Positions 24,574-34,388 of a stretch of DNA of 64,000 nucleotides are shown in pieces. The stretch lies in contig JABSSW010000028.1 in the NCBI GenBank assembly GCA_018902385.1, positions 434,001 through 498,000 on the forward strand, in the 5' to 3' direction. A program made the position numbers and the translations under genes. Each line of letters opens with the position of its first letter. Within the stretch, counting starts at the first letter, position 1. This DNA is from Physcia stellaris. Lineage: Eukaryota > Ascomycota > Lecanoromycetes > Caliciales > Physciaceae. The notes below the pieces were generated by a model. That model ran no database searches. It saw only the letters and a program-made list of their open reading frames with translations, and was not told the DNA's origin.

Positions 24574-26016
24574 ATGGCGGATCCTCGCCAGGGACCACCA
24601 GTCCCACCAAAGCACAACATTAATACGAATGGCCTTACCGCACAGTTTGAAGATCTCCTCCGAACCCGGCGACTGAATGACCTTGCCGATCGATCGCAAT
24701 CACAACTACGTAAAGACTCGCCCGAACCGCTCTGTCGCGCTTCGTTTGCCTCCCGACCTTCTCCTCAACAAACTTCACGACCGCCCACAGATCAGCCAAA
24801 TGCTCTACCCGCTTACTCCTCGTTACGAAATCATCCCAAGATTGCGACCCCTCCTCAGGATCCTGCGTCCTTAAGATTTTGTAGCCAGCTCCGAGCGCTA
24901 TCGGTCCGACCGACCAAATACGAGAATCCAGGGTTGCTCGATGAAGCCTTAGCGGTTATACCATTAGATCACATTTACGGCGAGGCAGAGGATGAGAGTA
25001 GTCTGTTACAAGCAGAGGCCGCAAGTATGGGGGGAAACGCAAAGCCTAAGTGGGGCCACCAGGATTGTGTTGTGAGAGCACTCTTAAGGTACGCTGGCCT
25101 TCCCGCTTCATTGCTACGACTGAGCAGTCTGATATCTTGGCTACAGATGGTTCAAAGGATCTTTCTTTTCTTACGTCTACAACCCCCTTGCTCGTACTGT
25201 GGTATGCCGACGGTCAAACGAGGATTCACCCCTCCATCCGCAGACGAGGTCGCTCGTGGCGCCAATAAAGTGGAACTTTACCAGTGCTCTGATGTTAATT
25301 GTGGGAGCTATGAACGGTTTCCGCGTTACGGCGATGTGTGGGCGCTACTTCAGACAAGAAAAGGACGTGCTGGCGAGTGGACGGATTGCTTTACAATGCT
25401 GTGTCGAGCTATGGCAGTCCGTGCTAGATATGTGTGGAACTCAGAGGACCTCTGCTGGACTGAGGTATATTCGGAATACCATAAGCGATGGATTCACGTG
25501 GACGCTTGCGAGGAGGCGTGGGACAATCCTCGGATGTATGCCGAAGGTATGTTCAGATCGATTCGATCCGTTTGCGCAATCAGCTGACTAGGTTCCGCAG
25601 GTTGGGGGCGTAAGCTCGGATATTGCATTGCCTTCTCAGTGGATGGTGCAACCGATGTAACTCGCCGGTATATTCGCAACGCATCAACGCACGGTGCAGA
25701 CCGCAACCGAGCGCCGGAAGAAGTCATACTCTGGATCATGAATGATATTCGGAGAACAAGAAGAGAAAACACTTCCAAGGAGGACCGTAAGCGATTATTC
25801 ATCGAAGATGAACGAGAAGAGAAAGAACTTCGCGGTTATGTTATCCAGGCATTGGCAGCTTCCGTTGGAAAGCTGTTACCTGGTCAAATCAACGCAGCCG
25901 GGCAGGAGCCAAAACATTCCAATCACCAGACAGGAGCTGAGATCTGGCAACAAGCGCAGGCTCATAATCCCTCTTTCGATCAGAACCGCGATAGATTCCC
26001 ACGAGAAGGACCTTGA
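24574..26016 (+). CDS. PNG1: PNG1-like peptide:N-glycanase homologue, active site altered, one-base frameshift
   Basis: Exons by homology are 24574..25088, 25147..25546 and 25601..26016. The transglutaminase-like core is clear: WGHQDCVVRALLR, a zinc site with two pairs of cysteines (PPCSYCG and YQCSDVNCG), then YGDVWALLQTRKGRAGEW. The catalytic Cys of active PNGases sits in GRCGEW; here it is Ala (GRAGEW). The catalytic His of DHVWTEVY is replaced by Cys (DLCWTEVY), while the Asp in HVDACE remains. The Neurospora homologue is known to lack activity in a similar way yet to matter for polarity. After the first splice the frame RWFKGSFFSYVYNP is lost at a run of five C (25183-25187), one base short of continuing into PPCSYCG. 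The total coding length also lacks one base. This may be an assembly error or a real mutation. Confidence 0.85.
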
Positions 26017-26722
26017 AGTGCGACTCTTATCGTCGTCGGATCAAGTACGGCTACCACTTATGAAGCTTAAACGACATCTTGGATCATTCCCGTATTAAAG
26101 AGGTTACTAAGGCAAATCACGGTCGATCGACATTTACTTTTGATTCTTTAGCGAGGCGTTTGGAGCGCAGTCTTCGGTCAAGCACCGATCATAAGCAGAT
26201 GAGATGTTATACTACGGCGTTATGTTACGGATAGCCAGACGGCTCATTGTTTCGGCGTCAATTACGAGGCGCGCAGGGTTCGACTGTTCTGGCATTCTAT
26301 ACGATATCCTATGTGCTCGATTCTTTGCAGGGTGGCGCTGTCTAATTAGGTTTGCGAGTCAATTCCAAAGCTCAGAATGCATGGCTGGCGTTTGATGGGT
26401 TGGCACGGTGGGGACTGTACGGGTCGCTCTTCAGGAAATGGGCATGTCAGTCAGTGAGCCGAGAGCTCGCCAATTTCAACCTGATCCAGTATCTTCACAA
26501 TGTTTTCCAGGTACTTTTGATGATGTATGTATTTAGTTACACCTTGCTCTGGAATCTGGGATAGCCTACCTCAGATAAGGTAAATTTCACTTTCGTGCAC
26601 ATTCTGACTGAGACTTGCCCCACGTTTCCCCTCACATCTCTAGTGGCCTTCCATATGTACGAATACGTACTATTCATGCCACAGCTGTCTGTCTGCTGAT
26701 TCCCTGCCCTCCTCTCGCTACA
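26017..26722. other. Intergenic between PNG1 and MEMO
   Basis: About 700 bp, including the promoter of the MEMO gene. Only short frames with no recognisable domains. Confidence 0.4.
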
Positions 26723-27816
26723 ATGCGCACAAGAGAGGCCAGCCATGCCGGGTCATGGTATTCGGATCATAAATCCACCTTGTCGAAGCAGCTCGACGAA
26801 TGGTTGGATCAAGTCCCGGATGCAATTGAGGGAGTGGGTTCCATACCACCCTCAGGAGCCCGAGCCATCATAGCTCCGTATGTATCAGCCATTGTCCACC
26901 TCCAAACACCTCAAAATGCTAATCATCTTTCCTGCAGGCACGCGGGCTACGCATATTCCGGTCCTGCTGCCGCTTGGGCCTACAAATGCCTCGACTTCTC
27001 GAAAGCGTACAATCCAATACTTCCTTGATCGATTCTGGGGGCCAAGCTAAGACGACGCAGTAAACGAGTCTTCCTCCTCGGACCCTCGCATCATGCCTAT
27101 CTTTCCGGCTGTGCTCTCTCACAATGCACTCATTACGAGACTCCCCTTGGCGACTTGATCCTCGACAAAGGAACCATTGCCGAGTTGAAGGCAACTTCAC
27201 GTTTCGAGACCATGTCAACCTCAACCGATGAAGCAGAACATAGCCTTGAAATGCATCTTCCCTACATATACAAGATGCTCTCAAGATCCTTCCCTCCCGA
27301 CGCTTTCCCGCCACTGACACCAATCCTTGTGGGTAGCACCAGCCCTTCTACCGAGAAAGAGTACGGATCAATATTGGCACCGTACCTCGCAGACCCTGGC
27401 AATGTTTTCGTTGTCAGCAGTGATTTCTGCCATTGGGGAAGCCGTTTCAGCTACACTTTCTACATGCCTGGGTCAGATACCTCTTCAGGCTACTCTTTGA
27501 AACGTAGTAAAGCGCCGTCAGATTCCACGCCTATCCACGAGAGCATTGGTACCCTCGATCAACTGGCAATGACTGCCATTGAAACGGGGAGTCACGACGC
27601 CTTTTGTCGAACCTCCGAGAGACCGGTAATACTGTTTGTGGAAGACACCCTATCGGTGTTGTCATGGCTGGGCTAGAGGATTTGAGAAAGCAGATATCAA
27701 CAACGGAATATTCTGACAAGGGCAAATTCAAGTTTGTCAGGTATGAGCGAAGCTCAGACTGCACCAAAGTCAACGATAGCAGCGTAAGCTACGCAAGTGG
27801 TTTCGCTGTAATTTGA
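26723..27816 (+). CDS. MEMO family protein, one-base frameshift near the C-terminus
   Basis: Exons are 26723..26877, 26938..27006 and 27061..27816, about 326 residues if read as the family does. The start [17 protein letters not shown] is the classical MEMO N-terminus. The residues of the family's metal-like pocket are present: His in [10 protein letters not shown], His pair in [18 protein letters not shown], and Cys in [14 protein letters not shown] proteins have a fold related to non-haem iron dioxygenases; roles in redox signalling and cell migration are described in animals, and the fungal role is unclear. The frame changes at a T run (27602-27605): HDAF in one frame continues as [17 protein letters not shown] in another. 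One missing base explains this. Confidence 0.85.
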
Positions 27817-29258
27817 GGGGAAAACATAGCCACAATGATTTATGGTTATGCAGCAATCAAGATTCTATGCGCAGGTAGGCGTACATTGAATGCAAGGGAG
27901 ATAATTTGCACTGACAACTTTTGTATTAGAAGCTACACTAGGCCTTAGATTAGGCGGACTATCTTAATAAATTGTCGACTTCCTTAAAGCGCAGTTCGCG
28001 AGGCACGAGAGTTCCACCGGAGCGGAGATCTTATCGATCGTCATTCAGCTGCGATCTGGAGCTGACACCGTTGAGATAAGTCTGTATCTTCCTAATGTTG
28101 GCCACGGGATCACGAGTTGCCGACTACCGCATCCCAAGCTGCTTCAAATAAGGCGAGTGTATGTGATCTCGAGCTCCTGCATTGATTCTTAGTGTGAATC
28201 TATATCGTCCTCACGTTGGCGTGGAAGTTACACAAGCGACTGCCCCCTAATGGACGGAGATATTCTTGAAAAGACTTGGATCGGGCATCGGGTGAAGACA
28301 GTTAATCAATGCATCAGCGAAGATGGATTGTGTCGAGCCGTTTTGTCTTATCGCCAGTTGTTATACTTGGACTCTGCAAGTTGCAGATATGAGTACTCAG
28401 CCATGTTGCAAAGATACACCGACCCTTAACGACATTCTGTAGTCGATATGTCCGGTACGTTGATACACGCAGTCACGAACAATGTATTATGAATGTTCTA
28501 GGAAGGTACTTGAGAGGCATATATCTCTTTTGGCTATGTCTTTACCTAAAAGCTTGTTCCTTTCGTTCTGTGCCGTTCGAGTGCTATGACCTTTCAAGAG
28601 AGCGCAAGCACAACATCCTACCTCAAGCATTCAATAATGTTAATCATCGTAAACTCCTGCAACTCCAGTCCCGTCAACCTAAAACAAAAACCGTCGATCC
28701 ATTGCTTTTCCTTTCAAAATACCTCATTCGCTGACATTAGGTTCCAAGTGGCCAAATTTCTTCCATCACCTGGCCAGCACACTTCGTCAAAGAGGCAGCA
28801 AAAGATCTCAAGACGCCACAGCGCAACTCCGATCCCGTGCCGTCTGGCCTGTTGGCGGGGGTCTCGTCTAACTACGTTATTTCATGGAGAACACCCCATT
28901 CGGCCGCCTTGGTCTATGGTCCAGTGAGCGATCCTACATCGACGGCTGCTGGGTTGCGGATCGAATTCCCCGTGATGGCTGAAGTAGGTGGGCTACTACT
29001 AGTTCGACTCAGGTCTGGCTGAAATAAGTATTTCCGCGTAAGTTGTTGGCTGGTGCTTGAAGGCACGTACGCTGGTTGCTTTCTACTCGAGTATCATCTG
29101 TGGGTTTAGCGCGTTGTCTGGGGCTATTACTGTATGTTAGCGGTACCTAGTTGACTTACTTAGTGAGTGTGATGGTTTTTGGCAAAGGGTTGCTGGAGCA
29201 CTGTGCTGGCTTTTGCTGGCTTGAGACTTTGTGGTTTTTGGCTTTGATGGTAAGCTGG
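27817..29258. other. Intergenic, no gene recognised
   Basis: About 1.4 kb with frames below 115 codons and no domains. No transposon or RNA gene was recognised. Confidence 0.4.
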
Positions 29259-29410
29259 CGACTTGACGACTTGACGACTCGACGATTTGACGACTTGACG
29301 ACTTGATGACTTGATGATTTGACGATTTCACGATTTCACGATTTCACGATTTCACGACTCCACGACTCCACGACTCCACGACTCCACGACTCCACGACTC
29401 CACGACTCGC
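29259..29410 (+). repeat. 8-bp minisatellite, 19 units
   Basis: The array is 152 bp, an exact 19 times 8 bp. Units run in blocks: CGACTTGA-like units with variants first (8 units), then four CGATTTCA, then six CGACTCCA, and a last CGACTCGC. Adjacent identical units suggest local expansion by slippage. Confidence 0.9.
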
Positions 29411-29558
29411 ATCATTAATCCCAATGAGGTAAAAAAAGGCAAGTGCATAAACTACAAGAACCTACTACACCCATCAACCCATCCAAAAAAGCTCAATAAA
29501 GAGACCTCCAGCGAATCAACCAAGCAACTACAATTCCCGCTCTTCTCGTACAAGGTAT

Positions 29559-30120
29559 TCATAGGCAGCCAACGAAACGATGGGAGCTCATCAGTCTCTC
29601 ATTCCATTCTCGAGTCCTAACCGCTTTCTCAAATACGTCCCGTTCATGATCGTAATCTCCCTTTTCCAGGCCCATTGTCAACTTCCAACCATCTTGACCC
29701 CCCATCCAAATCCCGTCCCCAAGACCCAAACCCCACGACCCAACAACAACCCAGCCAGCAACCTGCGGTTTCGGCACCGCTAATACCTGATCTAGCGAGA
29801 GGAGAATGATGATGGGGGAGGGTGGGGGATGCGTATTAGAGTTGGGGGTTGATGTTGTCTATTGATTGGATGCTGGGCCCGTGGGTGTTTCCGATCCAGC
29901 GGAAACGGGAACAGGAGCTGGCGGGGGGACTGAGTCTATTCGATTTATGATGGGATTGGGGGTGTTTTGGCGGTTGGGGGGTTGGTGGAGGGGTTTATGG
30001 GGAGGTGTAGAGGGAGTGTTTCCTTTGGGGGGGGATTGGCGGAGGTGGTCTCTGGGGTTTGTGGGGATAGGGGGCGAAGTGGAATTTCGACTTGCCTGTG
30101 AAGACGGCGGGGGCTATGAC
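29559..30120 (-). CDS. Possible small gene, exons unresolved
   Basis: The minus frame 29559..29783 reads VAGWVVVGSWGLGLGDGIWMG, then GDYDHERDVFEKAVRTREWN and SSHRFVGCL. This looks like a hydrophobic segment followed by a charged helix, more like protein than chance. Further upstream on the same strand another frame reads IAPAVFTGKSKFHFAPYP near 30060-30110, followed by Pro-rich sequence. A spliced gene joining them is possible, but no start codon or splice pair could be fixed. The sequence is strongly strand-asymmetric (C-rich, then G-rich on the plus strand), which can create such Pro-rich frames. Confidence 0.3.
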
Positions 30121-30585
30121 TGATTGCGTGGGTATCTGTATGATGTATAGGTAGTATGCAGTTTGCGATGTAGAGGATTGCAGGGGATGATGGTTTGGTG
30201 ACTCGTCACTTCGAGTTGATGGATACTTTTCGGGGAGAAGTGGGTAAGCAGATTCTGGAGACTGGAGATGGGTGGACGAAGGAGAGGCTATATAGATAAT
30301 ATGAGGAGAGAGTCTAAATGACTTAGATCTGGCATTAAGAATGGTGAAGAAGAAGTATTGTGATTACTGGTTTGCTATGAAGCTCGTTCTGGAGAGCGCG
30401 ACAACCAGTTGCCAGCAAAACTCGCATTCAAGCTCAACATCTCGAGGCGACTTAATTTTATAATGGCTTGTCACTCCTTAATAACCACCCTGACAAAGCA
30501 TGACAGGTCTCAAAGCTGCATGAATAAGATCATGCCTCCATACTCTGACATCCCCACTTCTTCATCTCCACCCCCTTCAAATACC
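30121..30585. other. Intergenic, nothing seen
   Basis: About 460 bp without a supported gene or repeat. Confidence 0.4.
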
Positions 30586-30837
30586 CTACATCGTCAATCG
30601 CGCCCTCTCATGAAAACAGACCCCCCAACTCGCCCATACCACAATCGCTCCAACGAATACTGAAGCCGGTTTACTGAGACCACAGTAGAAAATCAAGGGG
30701 ATCCAGACCAGAGGACTGACACCGACGGCTGCGAGGCAGAGCTCGGGTGCATCACGGCCGGCGACGTTGATTGATATGAGGGAGAAGAGTAACGAGAAAA
30801 TGGCGATGAGGAGGTTGTTGTTTGTGTTTGGGTCCAT
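30586..30837 (-). CDS. Small hydrophobic hypothetical membrane protein
   Basis: From the ATG at 30837 the protein has 83 residues: MDPNTNNNLLIAIFSLLFSL at the start, then two further hydrophobic stretches (LAAVGVSPLVWIPLIFYC and ASVFVGAIVVWASW), and a short basic tail HERARLTM. Two or three membrane segments are likely. The frame is open further upstream but without hydrophobic character, so the internal ATG is preferred. No family was recognised. Confidence 0.45.
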   Translation of the reverse strand: MDPNTNNNLLIAIFSLLFSLISINVAGRDAPELCLAAVGVSPLVWIPLIFYCGLSKPASVFVGAIVVWASWGVCFHERARLTM

Positions 30838-31770
30838 TTTGGTGGGTCTTCTCTGAAAGTGATAGTCCACGGATTTAGGGTGGGAATGCAGGTAGTGAAA
30901 AGGGGTCGTGTCATTCTTACTTAGGCTGGGGACTCTGCCTCTTTTATACGACTGACGTAGCTTGTTCGGCGGATTGGTATCCAGTGTGCGCTGTTCTGAC
31001 AATGGTGGATTTGGGCACACTTGTGCTTGTTTGCTGTATTAAGTTTTTGTCCCAAGGTTGGAAACCGCTTTACGACAAACGGTTTTGCTCTTCGTGAGGC
31101 TCACTGGGTACCTCATACCCGTTGGACCAAATAATTCGATGACTAAACCGAAGGAAAGGTAATAAGACTAGCTACACGATCTTGAAAATATGCGTCATGA
31201 CTTTTATAGTCGAAGAGATTATGATGAACTCACGAAGAGCTCGACTACGAATGATGTGATTTACCTAGTAAAGATTTGGTGGATTGGAAGCCCAGCTGGA
31301 CACTCACGTTTCACGCCTGGAGAGCTTCTGATATCGACGATACCGAATCCAAGCTCTTAAGATCCCAATGGCTACTCATCAAGACTTTACCGGAATGAAG
31401 ATCAATTGGTAGCGTCCAACCTTGACTCGCCCGACAAGCAGATTGCTTGCTATATCGCTGACGATGGACTCAATGTTAACAAGTGTCAGCCTCTGTGTGC
31501 GTTCTTGCTGCATTCATTCGAATGACGACTGAATCTTATCAGACTTTCTGCACCTCCTGTCCCGCAAAGACTGGATCGGAATGTCGTCTCGAACCTTCGG
31601 AAGCTAGTTCCGCGATGACGTTTGTCGTAGTAGTCGTAGTAAGGAAAGACGTGATATGCCAAAGTATCGAAGACGCTTGGTCTGTGTTTAGCATTGAAAA
31701 CTTTCTTGGAGAACAAGGAGAAGGCGGTTATAACACACGCAAGCAGACGAGGGAAAAACGAGAATTCGCC
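30838..31770. other. Intergenic upstream of the epimerase gene
   Basis: About 930 bp. The frame preceding the epimerase start at 31771 is open back to 31483, but has no family similarity and is taken as leader. Confidence 0.4.
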
Positions 31771-32809
31771 ATGGTTTCCAAAGACGACGCCAAATTGAAT
31801 GTCATCATAACAGGTGCCGGGGGTTCATTGGTCAGGCGCTCGCTTCAGCATTAATTTCAGACGAGACTGTCTCGCAATTGACGCTTACCGATGTCTTCGA
31901 GCCCAGCATGCCGCAATGGAAGAATACAAATCCACAAGTCCAGACGAAGTGTCTCAAAGCAGACCTGACATCCCAAGAAGTATGTCGAGAACTTTTCACA
32001 GCAGACATCGACCTCGTGTATCTCTTGCATGGCTTGATGTCGGGTGCTTCGGAAGCCAACCTGGAGCTCGGTATCAAAGTGAACATAGACTCCATGCGGC
32101 AAATATTTGACATCTTGCGAGATGTCAACCCAGGGGTGAAGATCGTCTTCCCATCTTCCACTGCTGTATATGGTCCACCAGATGGGCCTGATGAGGTCGT
32201 TACTGAGCGGACAGCTCCGCTACCGGGGTCTAGCTATGGGGCCCAAAAGCACATCACCGAGACGTTACTCAACGACTATTCAAGGCGTGGTCTGCTAGAC
32301 GGCAGGATTATCCGGCTCCCAACCGTAAGGCTCAGCCATGTAAGGATTTGAGGCCTAATTGACGAGTTCATCAGGTGTTAGTAAGACCTGGAAAGCCGAC
32401 AGGTGCCGCTTCTTCGTTCGCTTCAGGCATCTTCCGGGAACCGTTAAACGGCGAGAAAAGCGTACTGCCTGTATCCAGAGATCTCAAACTATGGATATGC
32501 TCCCCGAGGACAGTAGTAAAAAACCTGATCCACGCACGGGATATTGCAGTAGCGGATTTTGGTACCTCCAGGATAGTAAACCTGCCGGGCAGGACAGTTA
32601 CGGTAGAAGAGATGCTTGAGGCGCTCGAAAGAATTGGAGGGAGGAAAGCGCTCGATCTAATAGAAGAAAAACGAGATGAAGCGACGGAGAAGATTGTGGA
32701 AAGTTGGCCAACTATGCTCCAGACCTCAATCGCAGAGCAGTTGGGGTTTAGCGAGGATGTATCGCTGGAACAGACGTTGAAAGACTATCTTGAGGACTAC
32801 GGTCCGTAG
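31771..32809 (+). CDS. NAD-dependent epimerase/dehydratase-like protein, one-base frameshift
   Basis: Exons are 31771..32324 and 32375..32809 (intron GTAAGG to ATCAG), about 329 residues if one base is allowed for. The protein is an extended short-chain dehydrogenase. The Rossmann Gly motif NVIITGAGG is followed in another frame by QALASALISDETVSQL, with the change at G/T-rich bases 31819-31825. Further motifs are a VFPSSTAVYG strand, the catalytic SYGAQKHITE (Tyr-x-x-x-Lys), and HARDIAVADFG. It is closest in layout to the D-erythronate dehydrogenase (DenD-like) group, but the substrate cannot be told from sequence. No pathway neighbours are present. Confidence 0.82.
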
Positions 32810-33314
32810 GAAAGCTGTAGGTTTGCAGCAACACGGCTGATATCTCATCATATTTTGACCCACTGGACCTTTTTGTTGCTTCTGACGTTCCATACGACGC
32901 AGATCAATTGAACAGATGCGTTTTATGCGGCTCGAGCAGATGCCATTTGGGATGTATGAACTTGCTGCTTTCATCGCCAGGAACGCTGACAATTTCTACT
33001 TTCCTTCAAGGAGGAAGAAGTGCTCAGCGGGTTCCACATGCTAGCAAGGATTATCTCTAGCCGCACTTTCAGGGTCCAAGCACCCCCACGGCCCTATCTC
33101 AACCAACAGCTCAGACGACCTTCAGCTGCTTCAGTTCTTTCAACATAGGAAGAGGAACCTTTCTACTACGAGTAGATCTATACCCAGCCCCATGTGATGA
33201 TCCCAACAATCATCTCGTACCATCCGCGACCAACAACCTAATCGTCTCCGAGCTTGGAGGAGAATCTACAGCCAACACCACCCGATATCAACGTCCAGCA
33301 CAACTCCAGTTACG
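32810..33314. other. Intergenic upstream of SHR3
   Basis: About 500 bp with no supported gene; presumably holds the SHR3 promoter. Confidence 0.4.
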
Positions 33315-34148
33315 ATGCTCGGACTCTCCCACTTCGCCTTCCGGCAACGGCCTCATAACCCAGGACCAACAGTGCACAACAACGCCGCCCGCCCACCGCG
33401 GCTGCAAACCGACGAGCCCACAACCACGTCCCCAAAGACCTCCTTCGCAACCTTCCTCATCCTCTGCCGTACGCCTCTCTTCCCCGCCCTTCCCCCTCTC
33501 CAACCAAGCTAACCCCCTCCCCCTTCTCTAGCAACCTCCTTCTTCCTCGGCATCCTCTTCTCCCTCTTCCCCTACGACTACCCCCTCCTCTGGACCGCCA
33601 CGCCCACGCCATCAAGCTACTACCCCTTCCTGGAAGCGCACCTGAAGCACCTGCACGCCTCGCCGCCTCTAATCCCACGCATCCTGCACATCGTGATCAG
33701 CATCGGGCTCCTCGGCTTCTTCATCAAGCTGTACCGCCCCTCGGAATCCAACATGCTGTTCGACGGCGCCAGCCTCGTGCTCTACATGATCGGCCTCATT
33801 GTCTATATCGCTAATATTGTGAAGGGCCTCAGGGTCGTGAGCAGTGGGGATTACGCGCAGGAGCTCGTGGAGGGGGAGGCTGCGGTGGGGAATATGGTCG
33901 CCGGTGGCACGGGAGTGGGCGCCGAGTTGACGAGGGAGGATGGGTTGAAGGTATTGGCGGCTAGTAATACTATTTTGGCGCTGGTGCTTGTCGGGGTGTT
34001 GGTGCTGCAGGCGGGGCAGTGGTATGCGGAGCGGAAAGAGGGGCAGGAGGTGGAGAGGATGAGGAAGGAGAGGAAGGAGAGGAGCGGTGCGGGCGATAAT
34101 AGGGGTGGCGCGAGGAGTCCGGTGGGGGCTGGAAAGAAGAAGTTGTGA
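33315..34148 (+). CDS. SHR3 family ER packaging chaperone for amino acid permeases
   Basis: Exons are 33315..33468 and 33532..34148, giving about 256 residues. The intron has a GTACGC donor, a GCTAACC branch and a TCTCTAG acceptor. The join makes FATFLILCPTSFFLGILFSL, then PYDYPLLWT, the family hallmark. Four hydrophobic segments follow the family pattern: the N-terminal one, IPRILHIVISIGLLGFFIKL, ASLVLYMIGLIVYIANIV and NTILALVLVGVLVLQ. The tail is basic and ends KKKL, similar to a dilysine ER signal. Shr3 helps amino acid permeases fold and leave the ER. The first 45 residues are longer than usual in the family; 33315 is the only in-frame ATG seen, so a different first exon is possible. Confidence 0.85.
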
Positions 34149-34388
34149 GTGGAGAGGGCATTAAGTTGGGTAGAGGTGAGGGTAACGTCGTTTACGGTAT
34201 ATCTTTTGAATTGTTCATACCTTGGCATATGACGGGACGTGCGGTGGCCGAAATTGATTGATATCGAAAATTTTCTGCTCATGAAACGAGCTGATGAAAC
34301 TACTTTACAAACTATGGTATATTCCAAATGTCGCTAAATATGCTCGCTAAAACGCTCGACGTATATTCAAAGGATGCAAATTGGTTGC

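Noticed and set aside
26200-26300. Possible tRNA B-box (GGTTCGACT)
   Set aside because: No matching A-box or cloverleaf stems at the needed distance.
29137-29331. Repeat-encoded minus-strand peptide
   Set aside because: Created by the 8-bp minisatellite; not a gene.
29259-29410. CRISPR-like array
   Set aside because: Contiguous 8-bp units without spacers in a eukaryotic genome; it is a minisatellite.
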